A stretch of 64,000 nucleotides of DNA, from positions 1 to 64,000 of the forward strand of contig CALXDP010000006.1 of the NCBI GenBank assembly GCA_944387095.1, in the 5' to 3' direction. The notes beneath the pieces are model-generated. The model was not told the origin of the DNA, searched no databases, and saw only the letters and a program-made list of their open reading frames with translations. Source of the stretch: an uncultured Oscillospiraceae bacterium (GTDB lineage Bacteria > Bacillota > Clostridia > Oscillospirales > Oscillospiraceae). This document shows, in pieces, positions 49,568 through 58,195 of the stretch. Position 1 is the stretch's first letter; every line of letters starts with the position of its first letter. A program made the position numbers and the translations under genes.

Positions 49568-50581
49568 ATGAAACGATTTCGTCTGACCGCCATGCTGCTG
49601 GCCATCGTGCTGCTTGCCGCCTGCACCCCGGCCGCCTCACAGGAACATACCGCCTCCTTGTTTGCCATGGATACCGTGATGGATCTAAGCGTGTATGGGG
49701 AACAGGGGGAAACTGTCCTGGACGGCGCCCGGGAACTGATTCAGGAGCTGGAGGGGCTGCTGTCCACCACCCGGGAGGACAGCGAAGTCTACGCGCTCAA
49801 CCACGGTGAGACGGTGGCTCTGTCCCCCTCCACCCGGGAGCTGCTGGACCGGGCGCTGGCGTTGTGCGGAGACACCGGCGGCGCGCTGGACATCACCATC
49901 TATCCGGTGGTGCGGGCCTGGGGCTTTACCACAGGAGAATATCAGGTCCCGGACTCCCAAACCCTCGCGGCGCTTTTGGACAAGGTGGACTGCACTCAGA
50001 TCACCCTGGAGGGAAATTCCCTGCTCCTGCCGGACGGCATGGAGTTGGATTTCGGCGCAGTGGCTAAGGGCTACACCGGCGACCGGCTCATGGAGCTGTT
50101 CCGGCAGTCCGGGATTGCCAGCGCCTATGTCAACCTGGGGGGCAACGTCCAGGTTCTGGGGGCCAGTCCCGACGGCGACCCCTGGCGTATCGGCATCCAG
50201 AACCCGGACGGCGAGGGATACGCCGCCGTCGTGGAGGTGACCGACCAGGCCGTGGTCACCTCGGGCTCCTATGAGCGGTATTTTGAACAGGACGGGGTGC
50301 GCTACGGTCACATCATCGACCCGGATACCGGCTATCCCGCCCGCAGCGGCCTGAGCTCCGTCACCATTCTGTCCCAATCCGGCACCCTGGCCGACGGGCT
50401 GTCCACCGCCCTGTTCGTCATGGGTAAGGAGCGGGCCGTCCAGTTTTGGCGCACCCGGGACGATTTTGACTTTATCCTCATCGGGGAGGATGGCACGGTG
50501 ACCATTTCCCAGGGCATTGAGGACAGCTTCTCCTTCCCCGGGGAGCAGGGCAGTTACGCGCTGGAGGTGGTGCGCCGGTGA
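49568..50581 (+). CDS. apbE: FAD:protein FMN transferase (lipoprotein)
   Basis: 337 residues. Lipobox LLAAC (Cys19) after a hydrophobic signal; MDTVMDLSVYG, ELDFGAVAKGYTGDRL and YVNLGGNVQVLG are ApbE signatures, and HIIDPDTGYPAR follows. It attaches FMN to threonines of RnfG and RnfD outside the membrane. Divergent to rnf, as expected for a maturation factor. ATG 49568 follows AAGGA; a TTG two codons earlier is unlikely. Confidence 0.95.
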   Translation: MKRFRLTAMLLAIVLLAACTPAASQEHTASLFAMDTVMDLSVYGEQGETVLDGARELIQELEGLLSTTREDSEVYALNHGETVALSPSTRELLDRALALCGDTGGALDITIYPVVRAWGFTTGEYQVPDSQTLAALLDKVDCTQITLEGNSLLLPDGMELDFGAVAKGYTGDRLMELFRQSGIASAYVNLGGNVQVLGASPDGDPWRIGIQNPDGEGYAAVVEVTDQAVVTSGSYERYFEQDGVRYGHIIDPDTGYPARSGLSSVTILSQSGTLADGLSTALFVMGKERAVQFWRTRDDFDFILIGEDGTVTISQGIEDSFSFPGEQGSYALEVVRR

Positions 50582-50958
50582 AAAGCACAAAGTTCTGGAT
50601 TGTTCTGATTGCTGTGCTGCTGTGTGTCTGCCTGGCCGCGTCCATTCTGGTCCTGGGCGGCAAAACTCAATCCACCACCGCCCACCTGTACCAGGGCGGC
50701 GCGCTGGTGCGCACCATCGACCTGTCCCAGGTGAACGAACCCTTTTCCTTTACGGTGGAAGGCCCCGCTGGATCCAACACCGTTCAGGTGGAGTCCGGGC
50801 GGATCCGCGTGTCTCACGCGGACTGCCCGGACCAGGTCTGTGTCCACCAGGGCTGGATCTCTAACAGTGTGGCACCCATTGTGTGTCTGCCCAACCAGCT
50901 GGTCATTCAGATTGGGGGCAGTCCATCGGAAACTGAGATAGACGGGGTGTCCGGATGA
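50578..50958 (+). CDS. NusG domain II-containing exported protein
   Basis: 126 residues: an N-terminal membrane helix (about 7-27), then a NusG_II domain with SHADCPDQVCVHQGWIS and PIVCLPNQLVIQI, giving three conserved cysteines. These proteins occur beside apbE and Gx transporter genes near rnf clusters. Starts with GTG overlapping the apbE stop (GTGA). The role is not established. Confidence 0.9.
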   Translation: MKSTKFWIVLIAVLLCVCLAASILVLGGKTQSTTAHLYQGGALVRTIDLSQVNEPFSFTVEGPAGSNTVQVESGRIRVSHADCPDQVCVHQGWISNSVAPIVCLPNQLVIQIGGSPSETEIDGVSG

Positions 50959-51473
50959 AACACACTTCTCTTCGCCATCTGACCTATATGGCGGTGCTCA
51001 CCGCCGTGGCGCTGACCATTTTTGTCATTGAGGCCCAGCTGCCGGCCCTGGCCCCCATCCCCGGCATCAAGCTGGGGCTGGCCAATATTGTGACGGTGTA
51101 CGCCGTCTTTGCCCTGGGTCCCGGGCAGGCCGCCGGGATCCTGCTGGCCCGGATCCTGCTGGGCAGTCTGTTTGCCGGGGGCATGACCATTTTCTACTCC
51201 CTGGCCGGCGGTCTGTGCTGTTATCTGGTCACGCTGGTCCTGTACAAACTGGTGGGCGGCAAGCAGATCTGGGTGTGCTCGGTGATGGGGGCCATGGCCC
51301 ACAACGCAGGGCAGATCGCCGTGGCTGTGGCCATTACCCGCACTCCCGGCGTTCTGGCCTACCTTCCCATTCTGCTGGTGTCCGGCATCCTTACCGGGCT
51401 ATTCACCGGCCTATGTGCCCAGTTCCTCCTCTCCCGGCTTCCCAAGGCCGGCCCCCCCAACGGCCGGCCTTGA
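50955..51473 (+). CDS. Gx transporter family membrane protein
   Basis: 172 residues, five or six helices with the repeated small-residue pattern typical of Gx_transp/HepT-like proteins (PIPGIKLGLANIVTVYA, GPGQAAGILLARILLG). Often annotated heptaprenyl diphosphate synthase component I by neighbourhood. Overlaps the NusG_II gene by four bases. It is probably an ECF-type S-component-like transporter; the substrate is unknown. Confidence 0.88.
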   Translation: MKHTSLRHLTYMAVLTAVALTIFVIEAQLPALAPIPGIKLGLANIVTVYAVFALGPGQAAGILLARILLGSLFAGGMTIFYSLAGGLCCYLVTLVLYKLVGGKQIWVCSVMGAMAHNAGQIAVAVAITRTPGVLAYLPILLVSGILTGLFTGLCAQFLLSRLPKAGPPNGRP

Positions 51474-51513
51474 GATCCGGCTCCTGAGATGGTTTTGCCC
51501 TTCCCTGTATCTT

Positions 51514-51542
51514 GAAGCCCGGCGGTATCCCCGCCGGGCTTC
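51514..51542 (+). terminator. Hairpin after the Gx transporter gene
   Basis: A 12-bp stem (GAAGCCCGGCGG with CCGCCGGGCTTC) follows the gene by 40 bases, but has no T-run, so termination may be weak. Confidence 0.5.
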
Positions 51543-51612
51543 CCCTGTCTCCGGAAGGATTTCTCCTCCCGTGCCCCCTGGATACTGTCGCCCTCTGCCC
51601 CCGCCTGGCATA

Positions 51613-51643
51613 GGATGGCTGGGGAGCTTCTCCCCAAGCCATC
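51613..51643 (+). other. Hairpin directly before the vWA ribosome binding site
   Basis: GATGGCT-GGGGA pairs with TCCCC-A-AGCCATC (one bulge), ending a few bases before AGGAGG. It could regulate translation or protect the 5' end of the mRNA. Confidence 0.45.
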
Positions 51644-51659
51644 ATCAGGAGGAACCACG

Positions 51660-53048
51660 ATGGGTATTACAAGTTCCAATAAACAGATTAGCACCGACCG
51701 GATCGACTGCGGGGAGACCTTGAAGGTCACCCTGGCCCTGTCGGCCGCGCCGGATATTTCCACCAATCCCACTGACATTGTGCTGGTGCTGGACCGCTCT
51801 GGCAGCATGGCCGGCCAGCCCCTGGCCGACCTGAAGGTGGGCGCCAAAACCTTCATCGAAATCATCGAGGAAGCCACCGACGGCACCGCGGACGGCGTCA
51901 TCGGCTCGGGCAGCCACATCGGCATCGTCAGCTTTGCCGGTACCGCCACAGCAGACACCCAGCTGATCACCTCGGTGGCTGATCTGGACGCCGCCGTGGA
52001 CGCCCTGACGGCGGGCGGTCCAACCAATCACGCCGACGCCTTCACCAAGGCGGTACAGCTGTTTGACCCACTGTCCGCCAACGCCAAGGTGATCGTTATG
52101 TTCACCGACGGGAAAACCACCGCCGGCCCTCCCGCCGCCCCCATCGCGGACGCGGCCAAGGCCTCCGGCATCATCATCTACTGCATCGGCCTGGTGGGGG
52201 AGGACGGCATCGACGTGGATGTGCTCAACCAGTGGGCCACGGACCCCGACGACTCCCATGTGGTAGTCACCCCGGACTCCGGCGACCTGGAGGAGCTGTT
52301 CCGGGATCTGGCCGCCAACATCTCCAAGACGGGAGCCACCAATATCGTCATCGACGAGGTGGTCAGCAGCCAATTCACCATCACCAGCATGGACGTCCCC
52401 ACCAAAGGCACCGCCGTCCTGGTAGACGCCAACACCATCCAGTGGAAGATCCCCGAGCTGGGGGTCATGGGCAACGAGGGGGCGGCGCTGGAGTTCTATA
52501 TCCGGCACACCGGCCAGGACTCCGGCCAGTTCCCGGTCAACCAGTCCATCACCTATTCCGACACTGAGGGCAACCAGGCGGTCTTCCCCGACCCGGTTGT
52601 CACCGTGGACTGTGGCTCGGCGGTTTGCCCAGAGCCCTGCCCCACCCCGGTGGATCTGACCATGGAGGGCTGCCAGGACTGCGTGGTGCTGGACGCCGGA
52701 GCGGTCCAGCTGGAATCCCAGGGGCGGATCCTCCAGCTGGAGGTCACTGTCAAAAACGTCTGCCCCGGCAAGCGCACCGCCCTGGCCGTCCTGCTCAGTG
52801 AAGTGGATGAACATGGGATGGAGCATCCGCGGGGGATGAAGACTTACGCCCTGCCCGCCCACAGCGGCCCGGGCTGCCAGGATATTCTGGTGCGGTGTAT
52901 CCGGTTTGTGCTTCCGGAATCCCTGGATGTGTCCGGCAGCACGCCGGACGCCATGTGCAATGACCGCGATTTCAGGGTCCGCTTCCTCGCCCACAGCATA
53001 GACTCGGACTTTGTCTGCTGCTGCCAGACCTCCATCACTATGCCCTGA
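51660..53048 (+). CDS. von Willebrand factor A domain protein, Cys-rich C-terminus
   Basis: About 462 residues. vWA domain (residues about 38-225) with the MIDAS DxSxS motif (Asp45, Ser47, Ser49), then a beta-sandwich-like segment resembling DUF11 (about 230-320). A C-terminal region follows with about 13 cysteines (CPEPCP, CQDC, CCCQ). There is no signal peptide, transmembrane helix or sorting motif. AGGAGG lies seven bases before the ATG. Metal-dependent protein binding is likely; its place in the cell is unclear, and a spore-coat role is speculation. Confidence 0.88.
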   Translation: MGITSSNKQISTDRIDCGETLKVTLALSAAPDISTNPTDIVLVLDRSGSMAGQPLADLKVGAKTFIEIIEEATDGTADGVIGSGSHIGIVSFAGTATADTQLITSVADLDAAVDALTAGGPTNHADAFTKAVQLFDPLSANAKVIVMFTDGKTTAGPPAAPIADAAKASGIIIYCIGLVGEDGIDVDVLNQWATDPDDSHVVVTPDSGDLEELFRDLAANISKTGATNIVIDEVVSSQFTITSMDVPTKGTAVLVDANTIQWKIPELGVMGNEGAALEFYIRHTGQDSGQFPVNQSITYSDTEGNQAVFPDPVVTVDCGSAVCPEPCPTPVDLTMEGCQDCVVLDAGAVQLESQGRILQLEVTVKNVCPGKRTALAVLLSEVDEHGMEHPRGMKTYALPAHSGPGCQDILVRCIRFVLPESLDVSGSTPDAMCNDRDFRVRFLAHSIDSDFVCCCQTSITMP

Positions 53049-53083
53049 GAAAACAGGTTCTGCCATTTTGCCCCCGCGTAAGA

Positions 53084-53120
53084 CAGGGGAGCCGCCCTCC
53101 GGCGGCTCCCCTGCGTTTTT
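53084..53120 (+). terminator. Terminator after the vWA gene
   Basis: Perfect 13-bp stem (CAGGGGAGCCGCC, loop CTCC) followed by CGTTTTTT. Confidence 0.92.
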
Positions 53121-53188
53121 TCTTTTCCCCGGCACTTTGATAAACCGCCGCCAAGTTGGGCATGCTATCCTACTCAGAGGTGATGCCT

Positions 53189-54502
53189 ATGGAGTCCCTG
53201 TGGCGGAAAACTTCCCATCTGCCCACCTTCCCTTCCCTGGATCACGACCTTCACACCGATGTGCTGGTCATCGGCGGCGGCATGGCCGGCATCCTGTGCG
53301 CCCTGCTGCTCCACCGGGCCGGCATCGACTGCACGCTGGCGGAGGCGGACAGGCTGTGCTCCGGCGTCACCGGAAACACCACCGCCAAGCTCACTGCCCA
53401 GCACGGGCTGTTCTGCCACCAGATGACAAAGGCCCTTGGCCCTGAGGCCACGGCGCTGTATATTCAGGCCAATCAGGAGGCCCTGACGCAATACAGAGCG
53501 CTGTGCCGGGACATGGACTGCAATTTTGAGGAAAAGGACGCCTACGTCTACTCCCTGTCCGACAGCGGCAGGCTGGAGCGGGAGATGGCCGCCCTGGACC
53601 GGGTGGGCGCCCCGGCGCAGTTTGTCTCCCGCATCTCCCTTCCCTTTCCCACCGCTGGCGCCATCCGCTTCCCCCGCCAGGCCCAGTTCCACCCGCTGAA
53701 GTTTGCCGCCGCGGCCGTCCAGGGCCTGCGGGTCTACGAGCATACCAGGGTAGTGGCGCTGCGCCCCGGCGCCGCCCTCACCGACAAGGGTGTCATCCGC
53801 GCTGAGCGGATCATCGTGGCCACCCATTTCCCCTTCCTGCGGTGGCGGGGGAGCTACTTCCTCAAGCTGTACCAGCAGCGCTCCTATGTGCTTGCCCTGG
53901 AGGGCGGACCCGATGTGGACGGGATGTATCTGGATGAGGCGCAGGGCGGCCTGTCCCTGCGCAGCTACGGAAATATCCTGCTGTTGGGCGGGGGCGGGCA
54001 CCGCACCGGCAAGCAGGGCGGCGGCTGGCCGTTTCTCTCCGACATCGCTGCGCGCTACTTTCCCCAGACCAGAGAACTTACCCGCTGGGCCACCCAGGAC
54101 TGCATGAGTCTGGACGGCGCGCCCTATATCGGGCGGTACTCCCGCTCCACCCCGGACCTGTATGTGGCCACCGGATTTCAGAAGTGGGGCATGACCGGAG
54201 CCATGGCCGCGGCCATGGTCCTCACCGACCTGGTACGGGACAGGGACAACCCCTATCAGCACCTCTTTTCCCCCTCCCGCTCCATCTTGCACCCGCAGCT
54301 GGCCGCCAACGCCCTGGAGGCCACCGCCACCCTGCTTACCCCCACCCGGCCCCGGTGCCCCCATATGGGCTGCGCCCTAAAGTACAATCCTCAGGAGCAC
54401 TCCTGGGACTGCCCCTGCCATGGTTCCCGCTTCGCCGCCAGTGGGGCGCTGCTGGACAATCCGGCTCAGGGAGAGTGCAAGGGCCTTCAGCGCCGCCCGT
54501 GA
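53189..54502 (+). CDS. FAD-dependent oxidoreductase with C-terminal Rieske domain
   Basis: About 437 residues. DAO-type FAD domain with VLVIGGGMAGILCALLLHRAG near residue 24 and ATGFQKWGMTGAMAAA late in the chain. A Rieske [2Fe-2S] domain at the C-terminus carries CPHMGC and CPCHGS. Such fusions are widespread in Firmicutes (YhfW-like) with unknown substrate. ATG 53189 is eight bases after AGAGG; upstream ATGs have poor spacing. Confidence 0.92.
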   Translation: MESLWRKTSHLPTFPSLDHDLHTDVLVIGGGMAGILCALLLHRAGIDCTLAEADRLCSGVTGNTTAKLTAQHGLFCHQMTKALGPEATALYIQANQEALTQYRALCRDMDCNFEEKDAYVYSLSDSGRLEREMAALDRVGAPAQFVSRISLPFPTAGAIRFPRQAQFHPLKFAAAAVQGLRVYEHTRVVALRPGAALTDKGVIRAERIIVATHFPFLRWRGSYFLKLYQQRSYVLALEGGPDVDGMYLDEAQGGLSLRSYGNILLLGGGGHRTGKQGGGWPFLSDIAARYFPQTRELTRWATQDCMSLDGAPYIGRYSRSTPDLYVATGFQKWGMTGAMAAAMVLTDLVRDRDNPYQHLFSPSRSILHPQLAANALEATATLLTPTRPRCPHMGCALKYNPQEHSWDCPCHGSRFAASGALLDNPAQGECKGLQRRP

Positions 54503-54605
54503 GACGGCCCCCTTCCGGGGCGGCGCCGGCATCCGCCCCCCGCGGTCCGGCAGCCGGGCGCATAGTCCGCCCGCTTTTGCGTATACTGTAAGCAGGTGAT
54601 TGCAG

Positions 54606-55079
54606 ATGCGAAACCATCCCTGGAAGTCTTATCTGTTCTGGATCCTTTTGGCGGAAATGGTGGGGGCGCTGTCCGGCTGGCTGACCCGGGAGGGCACAAG
54701 GCTCTATGCGCGCGCCATCCAGCAGCCGCCCCTGTCGCCCCCGGCCCTGGTCTTTCCCATCGTCTGGGCCATATTGTTCGCCCTAATGGGTATTGGAGCG
54801 GCCCGGGTGTATCTCTCTCCGAACAGCGCCGCCCGCTCCAGCAGCCTGGTTCTGTTTCTGGTCCAGCTGGCCTTCAACTTCTTCTGGAGCATCATCTTCT
54901 TCAATGCCAGGGAATTTGGGTTTGCCCTGCTCTGGCTGGCGGTGCTGTGGGGGCTGATCCTGTGGATGATCCTATCCTTCCGCAAGGTGGATCGGCCCGC
55001 GGCCTGGCTGCAGGTTCCCTACCTTTTGTGGGTCAGCTTTGCCTTCTACCTCAACTTCGGCGTGTGGCGGCTGAACTGA
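54606..55079 (+). CDS. TspO/MBR-family membrane protein
   Basis: 157 residues with five helices, PPLSPPALVFPIVWAILFALMGIGAARVY, QLAFNFFWSIIFF and a C-terminal WVSFAFYLNFGVWRLN, all typical of TspO. These proteins bind porphyrins and related ligands. A TTG two codons upstream is possible, but ATG 54606 is well spaced from AGGTGA. Confidence 0.94.
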   Translation: MRNHPWKSYLFWILLAEMVGALSGWLTREGTRLYARAIQQPPLSPPALVFPIVWAILFALMGIGAARVYLSPNSAARSSSLVLFLVQLAFNFFWSIIFFNAREFGFALLWLAVLWGLILWMILSFRKVDRPAAWLQVPYLLWVSFAFYLNFGVWRLN

Positions 55080-55100
55080 AGCCCGCCCCAGGAAACAAAC

Positions 55101-55128
55101 ACGGCGTGCCGTTCCGGCACGCCGTTTG
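55101..55128. terminator. Bidirectional terminator between tspO and the thioesterase gene
   Basis: 10-bp stem (ACGGCGTGCC with GGCACGCCGT, loop GTTCC) between converging genes; TTTG follows on plus and GTTTG on minus. Confidence 0.75.
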
Positions 55129-55129
55129 T

Positions 55130-55885
55130 CTATGTGATTTTGTTTTCCGGCAGAGACTCCAGGGTCAGGGCACAGTCAAAGCGCTCCGCGCCGTCCTCCC
55201 CCTCGCCCCGGGCGAACAGCGCATCCCCCTGGGCGGCGGTGTCCACCCAGACGGTCTCCCCCGCCCGGCACTCGCTAACATATCCAATCTGAAAGGAGCG
55301 CACAAACTTCCCCCGGCACAACCGCTCCAGGTGGAGGGCGTCGCAGGCGAAGTCGGCGTAATGAATGTTGTTGACATGGCCGTTGATATCGGTGTCGGAA
55401 TAGCGCATATCCCGGCGGTAACGGCCGTCAAACTGTTCCGGCATAGCTACCCGGCGCAGCCGGATGGACTTGTTCAGTTCCCCGCCGTCAGTGCCCTGAA
55501 ACTCCGTCAGATGCCGTATGCGGTAGAGCTGGTGGCTGCCCGCCTCCACCATCACCCAGACGGAGGTGCCCTGCCCCACCGGCTTTCCGTTTCGGAACAG
55601 ATCGAAGTCCCGGTAGGTGGACGCACCGGATGCCCCCCGGTGCCAGGTCTTGACGGTGACCTGGTCATTCCAGCGCAGGGGGGCGTCCAGTTCCACCCAG
55701 CTGCGGGTCACCATCCACAAACAGCCATACTTTTCATAAATCTCCGGCCCCGACACCCCAAGGGCCAAGGCCGCCTGGGTGGCCGCCTCTTGGAGCATAC
55801 CCAACACCGCCGAGGGGCGGCATTGGTTGAACAGATCCACATCCCGGGAATCCACCCGGCACTCCATCTCATAGTAAACGCTCAT
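55130..55885 (-). CDS. Acyl-ACP thioesterase
   Basis: 251 residues, two hotdog domains. The first includes LGMLQEAATQAALALGVSG and VTRSWVELDAPLRWNDQVTVKTW; the second has YSDTDINGHVNNIHYADF, which holds the catalytic Asn and His. It releases fatty acids from acyl carrier protein. Next to a zinc-ribbon gene four bases upstream, probably co-transcribed. Confidence 0.93.
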   Translation of the reverse strand: MSVYYEMECRVDSRDVDLFNQCRPSAVLGMLQEAATQAALALGVSGPEIYEKYGCLWMVTRSWVELDAPLRWNDQVTVKTWHRGASGASTYRDFDLFRNGKPVGQGTSVWVMVEAGSHQLYRIRHLTEFQGTDGGELNKSIRLRRVAMPEQFDGRYRRDMRYSDTDINGHVNNIHYADFACDALHLERLCRGKFVRSFQIGYVSECRAGETVWVDTAAQGDALFARGEGEDGAERFDCALTLESLPENKIT

Positions 55886-55889
55886 GGTG

Positions 55890-56507
55890 TTACGGCTCCT
55901 TTTTTCCCGGAATCGTCAGGGTAGTCTGGACGCACAGCCGGTCCAGGTCGTCCAGGGTGGCGGCGTTCAGCCGCAGGGCGGCCCCACACCGGGCGCAGAT
56001 GAGGTCCACCGCGGAATAACCCACCTTGATCCCGTAGTCGGCGCTGCCGCAGCCGCACCGGATCCCGCCCCGGCCCACGATATCCTTCAGCTCGGAGAGC
56101 ACCTCGCCCATGACCACCTCATCCAGGAAGGCCCCCCGGGTGTCCATGGCGTCGTCCAGGCGCAGCTTGTCCACCGCTCCCTCCAGCTCCTCCATGGCGT
56201 GGAACACCGCATCCTCCTCCCCAATGTAGCAGCACCCTAGCCCCGAGACGGAACAGGACAGGGCCAGCAGCCTCTGGCGCAGCAGCGCCTCGTTGGAGCA
56301 GACCGCCACATGGTCCTTGGCGCAGAACAGGCAGGGCACGGTGAGCTCGCACCGGTCCCCCATCTGGGTGATGGTCAGCTCCGACTTGCCGCAGGGACAG
56401 GGCAGCGCGCTGTCCGACGCGGTCAGCTGGAAGGCGGTACGCTGGGCGATGACCGCCTTGCCGCACACGGGGCAGATATAGCCGATGGTCCTTTGGCGTT
56501 CTCCCAT
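55890..56507 (-). CDS. Hypothetical zinc-ribbon protein
   Basis: 205 residues. The N-terminal CPVCGK, then CPCGK, CLFC, and a late CGCG ... CARCG suggest two or three zinc ribbons separated by a helical part (AMEELEGAVDKLRL). No family I can name. ATG 56507 follows GGAGG; translation is likely coupled to the downstream thioesterase. A TATAAT (56584-56589 on the minus strand) may be its -10 box. Confidence 0.8.
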   Translation of the reverse strand: MGERQRTIGYICPVCGKAVIAQRTAFQLTASDSALPCPCGKSELTITQMGDRCELTVPCLFCAKDHVAVCSNEALLRQRLLALSCSVSGLGCCYIGEEDAVFHAMEELEGAVDKLRLDDAMDTRGAFLDEVVMGEVLSELKDIVGRGGIRCGCGSADYGIKVGYSAVDLICARCGAALRLNAATLDDLDRLCVQTTLTIPGKKEP

Positions 56508-56640
56508 AACTGATCCTCCCAATCCAAGTGGTTTCCCCCGCCGCCGAAACTGCGGGGCAGCCCGTTCCGTCCAACAGGATCACATTATACCACCTCTTGC
56601 GCCTTTTTTCCATGGTCAAATTGCGCGCTTTTTGGAAAAG

Positions 56641-56669
56641 TCATAAAATCATCCCCATGGGGCAAACTA
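56641..56669 (+). promoter_or_regulatory. Possible sigma-G promoter of spoVAD
   Basis: TCATA (56641-56645), 17-base spacer, CAAACTA (56663-56669), close to the forespore sigma-G pattern (ATR, 17-18, CATNMTA) with one mismatch in the -10. spoVA is a sigma-G operon in Bacillus. Confidence 0.5.
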
Positions 56670-56699
56670 ATCCAAATTCTTTGGAAAGGCGGCCATCCC

Positions 56700-57713
56700 A
56701 TGGAAAACAAGAAACTGGGCAGCCAGACCTTCTGTCCAGGCACACCTCCAGCCATCATCGGCTACGGCTCCGCCGCTGGCGGCAAGGAGCGGGAGGGCCC
56801 CCTGGGGCCTTGCTTTGACCACGTCTCCCAGGACGACACCTTTGGGGAAAAGAGCTGGGAGAAGGCGGAGTCCAAAATGCAGTCCCTGGCCCTGGACGGG
56901 GCTCTGAAACGGGCGGGACTGCACACGGTGGATCTGGACCTGCTGCTGGCGGGGGACCTGCTCAACCAGTGCATCGGCTCCTCCTTTGCTGCCCGCACCG
57001 CCGCGGTACCCTACCTGGGCCTGTACGGGGCCTGCTCCACCATGGGGGAGAGCCTGGCCCTGGCCGCTTTGCTGCTGGGGGGCGGCTATGGCCGCCACGC
57101 CGCCGCCGTCACCTCCTCCCACTTCTGCTCGGCGGAGCGGCAGTACCGCAACCCACTGGAATACGGCAGCCAGCGCACTCCCACCGCCCAATGGACGGCC
57201 ACCGCCTCCGGGGCCGTGGTGCTGGAGGCCGGGGGAACCGGGCCCCGGGTCCCCTGTGTCACCATCGGCAAGGTGCGGGACAAGGGCATCCAGGACGCCA
57301 ACAACATGGGGGCGGCCATGGCCCCTGCCGCCTATGACACCCTGAAGGCCCACTTTGAGGACACCGGCCGCAGCCCGGACTACTACGACCTCATCGTCAC
57401 GGGGGATTTGGGCTACCTGGGCCGCCAGATCGTCACCGACTTTTTCGCCAGGGACGGCGTCCGTCTGGACAACTACAACGACTGCGGGCTGATTCTCTTC
57501 CATCGGAAGGAGCAGGACGTCCACTGCGGCGCCTCGGGGTGCGGCTGCTCCGCGGCGGTACTCACCGCTTACCTTCTCCCCGGGCTGGAAAAGGGGCTAT
57601 GGCGGCGGGTGCTGTTCTGCCCCACCGGGGCGCTGCTCTCCCCCACGTCCACCATGCAGGGGGAGTCCATTCCCGGGGTGTGTCACGCCGTGGCTCTGGA
57701 AGGAGGAAACTGA
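56700..57713 (+). CDS. spoVAD: Stage V sporulation protein AD
   Basis: 337 residues, thiolase-like fold: GSQTFCPGTPPAIIGYGSAAGGKE at the N-terminus, YLGLYGACSTMGESLALAALLL in the middle. SpoVAD binds dipicolinic acid for its uptake into the forespore. The usual preceding gene, spoVAC, is not present here. spoVAE follows without a gap. Confidence 0.96.
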   Translation: MENKKLGSQTFCPGTPPAIIGYGSAAGGKEREGPLGPCFDHVSQDDTFGEKSWEKAESKMQSLALDGALKRAGLHTVDLDLLLAGDLLNQCIGSSFAARTAAVPYLGLYGACSTMGESLALAALLLGGGYGRHAAAVTSSHFCSAERQYRNPLEYGSQRTPTAQWTATASGAVVLEAGGTGPRVPCVTIGKVRDKGIQDANNMGAAMAPAAYDTLKAHFEDTGRSPDYYDLIVTGDLGYLGRQIVTDFFARDGVRLDNYNDCGLILFHRKEQDVHCGASGCGCSAAVLTAYLLPGLEKGLWRRVLFCPTGALLSPTSTMQGESIPGVCHAVALEGGN

Positions 57714-58073
57714 ATGGAATATCTAAAGGCATTCCTGTTCGGCGGCGTGCTGTGCGCCATCGGACAAATCCTCATTGACAAGACTGGCCTCACCCCCGCC
57801 CGCATCCTCACCACCTATGTGGTAGCCGGGGTGATCCTCAGCGCCCTGGGGTTCTATCAGCCCCTGGTGGACTGGGCAGGGGCGGGAGCCACCGTCCCCC
57901 TCACCGGATTTGGCCATTCCCTGGCCCAGGGGGTCAGGGAGGCGGTGGCCCAGCGGGGACTGCTGGGCGCCCTCACCGGGGGGCTCACCGCCACCGCCGG
58001 GGGAATCGCCGCGGCCATCGTTCTGGGCCTGCTGGTGGCCCTGCTGTTCCGGGCGAAGCGGAAAGGCAGTTGA
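57714..58073 (+). CDS. spoVAE: Stage V sporulation protein AE
   Basis: 119 residues with four membrane helices: EYLKAFLFGGVLCAIGQILIDKTGLTPARILTTYVVAG is the family signature. Membrane part of the dipicolinate channel. Starts at ATG immediately after the spoVAD stop, with AGGAGG upstream. Its last 28 codons lie in the segment duplicated at 59479. Confidence 0.95.
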   Translation: MEYLKAFLFGGVLCAIGQILIDKTGLTPARILTTYVVAGVILSALGFYQPLVDWAGAGATVPLTGFGHSLAQGVREAVAQRGLLGALTGGLTATAGGIAAAIVLGLLVALLFRAKRKGS

Positions 58074-58077
58074 ATGC

Positions 58078-58114
58078 AGCGCCGGAGAACTTCCGTTCTC
58101 CGGCGCTGTGTTTT
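58078..58114 (+). terminator. spoVA operon terminator
   Basis: 13-bp stem (AGCGCCGGAGAAC, loop TTCC, GTTCTCCGGCGCT) followed by GTGTTTTCCC. In copy 2 (59569-59604) a deleted G leaves a bulge in the stem. Confidence 0.8.
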
Positions 58115-58166
58115 CCCTTGCAGGCGGAAAACCGCATAAAATTTCAGGTGTGTTTCAAGAAAATTC

Positions 58167-58195
58167 TGGACATTTTCCCATCTGTCTGGTATACT
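58167..58195 (+). promoter_or_regulatory. Promoter of cassette pair 1 (in repeat copy 1)
   Basis: TGGACA (58167-58172), 17-base spacer, TATACT (58190-58195). The leader that follows (58200-58280) contains the palindromes GCCCCATGGGGC and GGCGCGCC. Confidence 0.7.

Noticed and set aside
51645..53135. A 496-codon minus-strand frame opposite the vWA gene
   Set aside because: Antisense to a gene with a clear MIDAS motif and good ribosome binding site; its 5' end lies in a terminator.
53174..54364. A minus-strand frame of 396 codons opposite the FAD/Rieske gene
   Set aside because: No domains or ribosome binding site; the sense frame has FAD and Rieske motifs.
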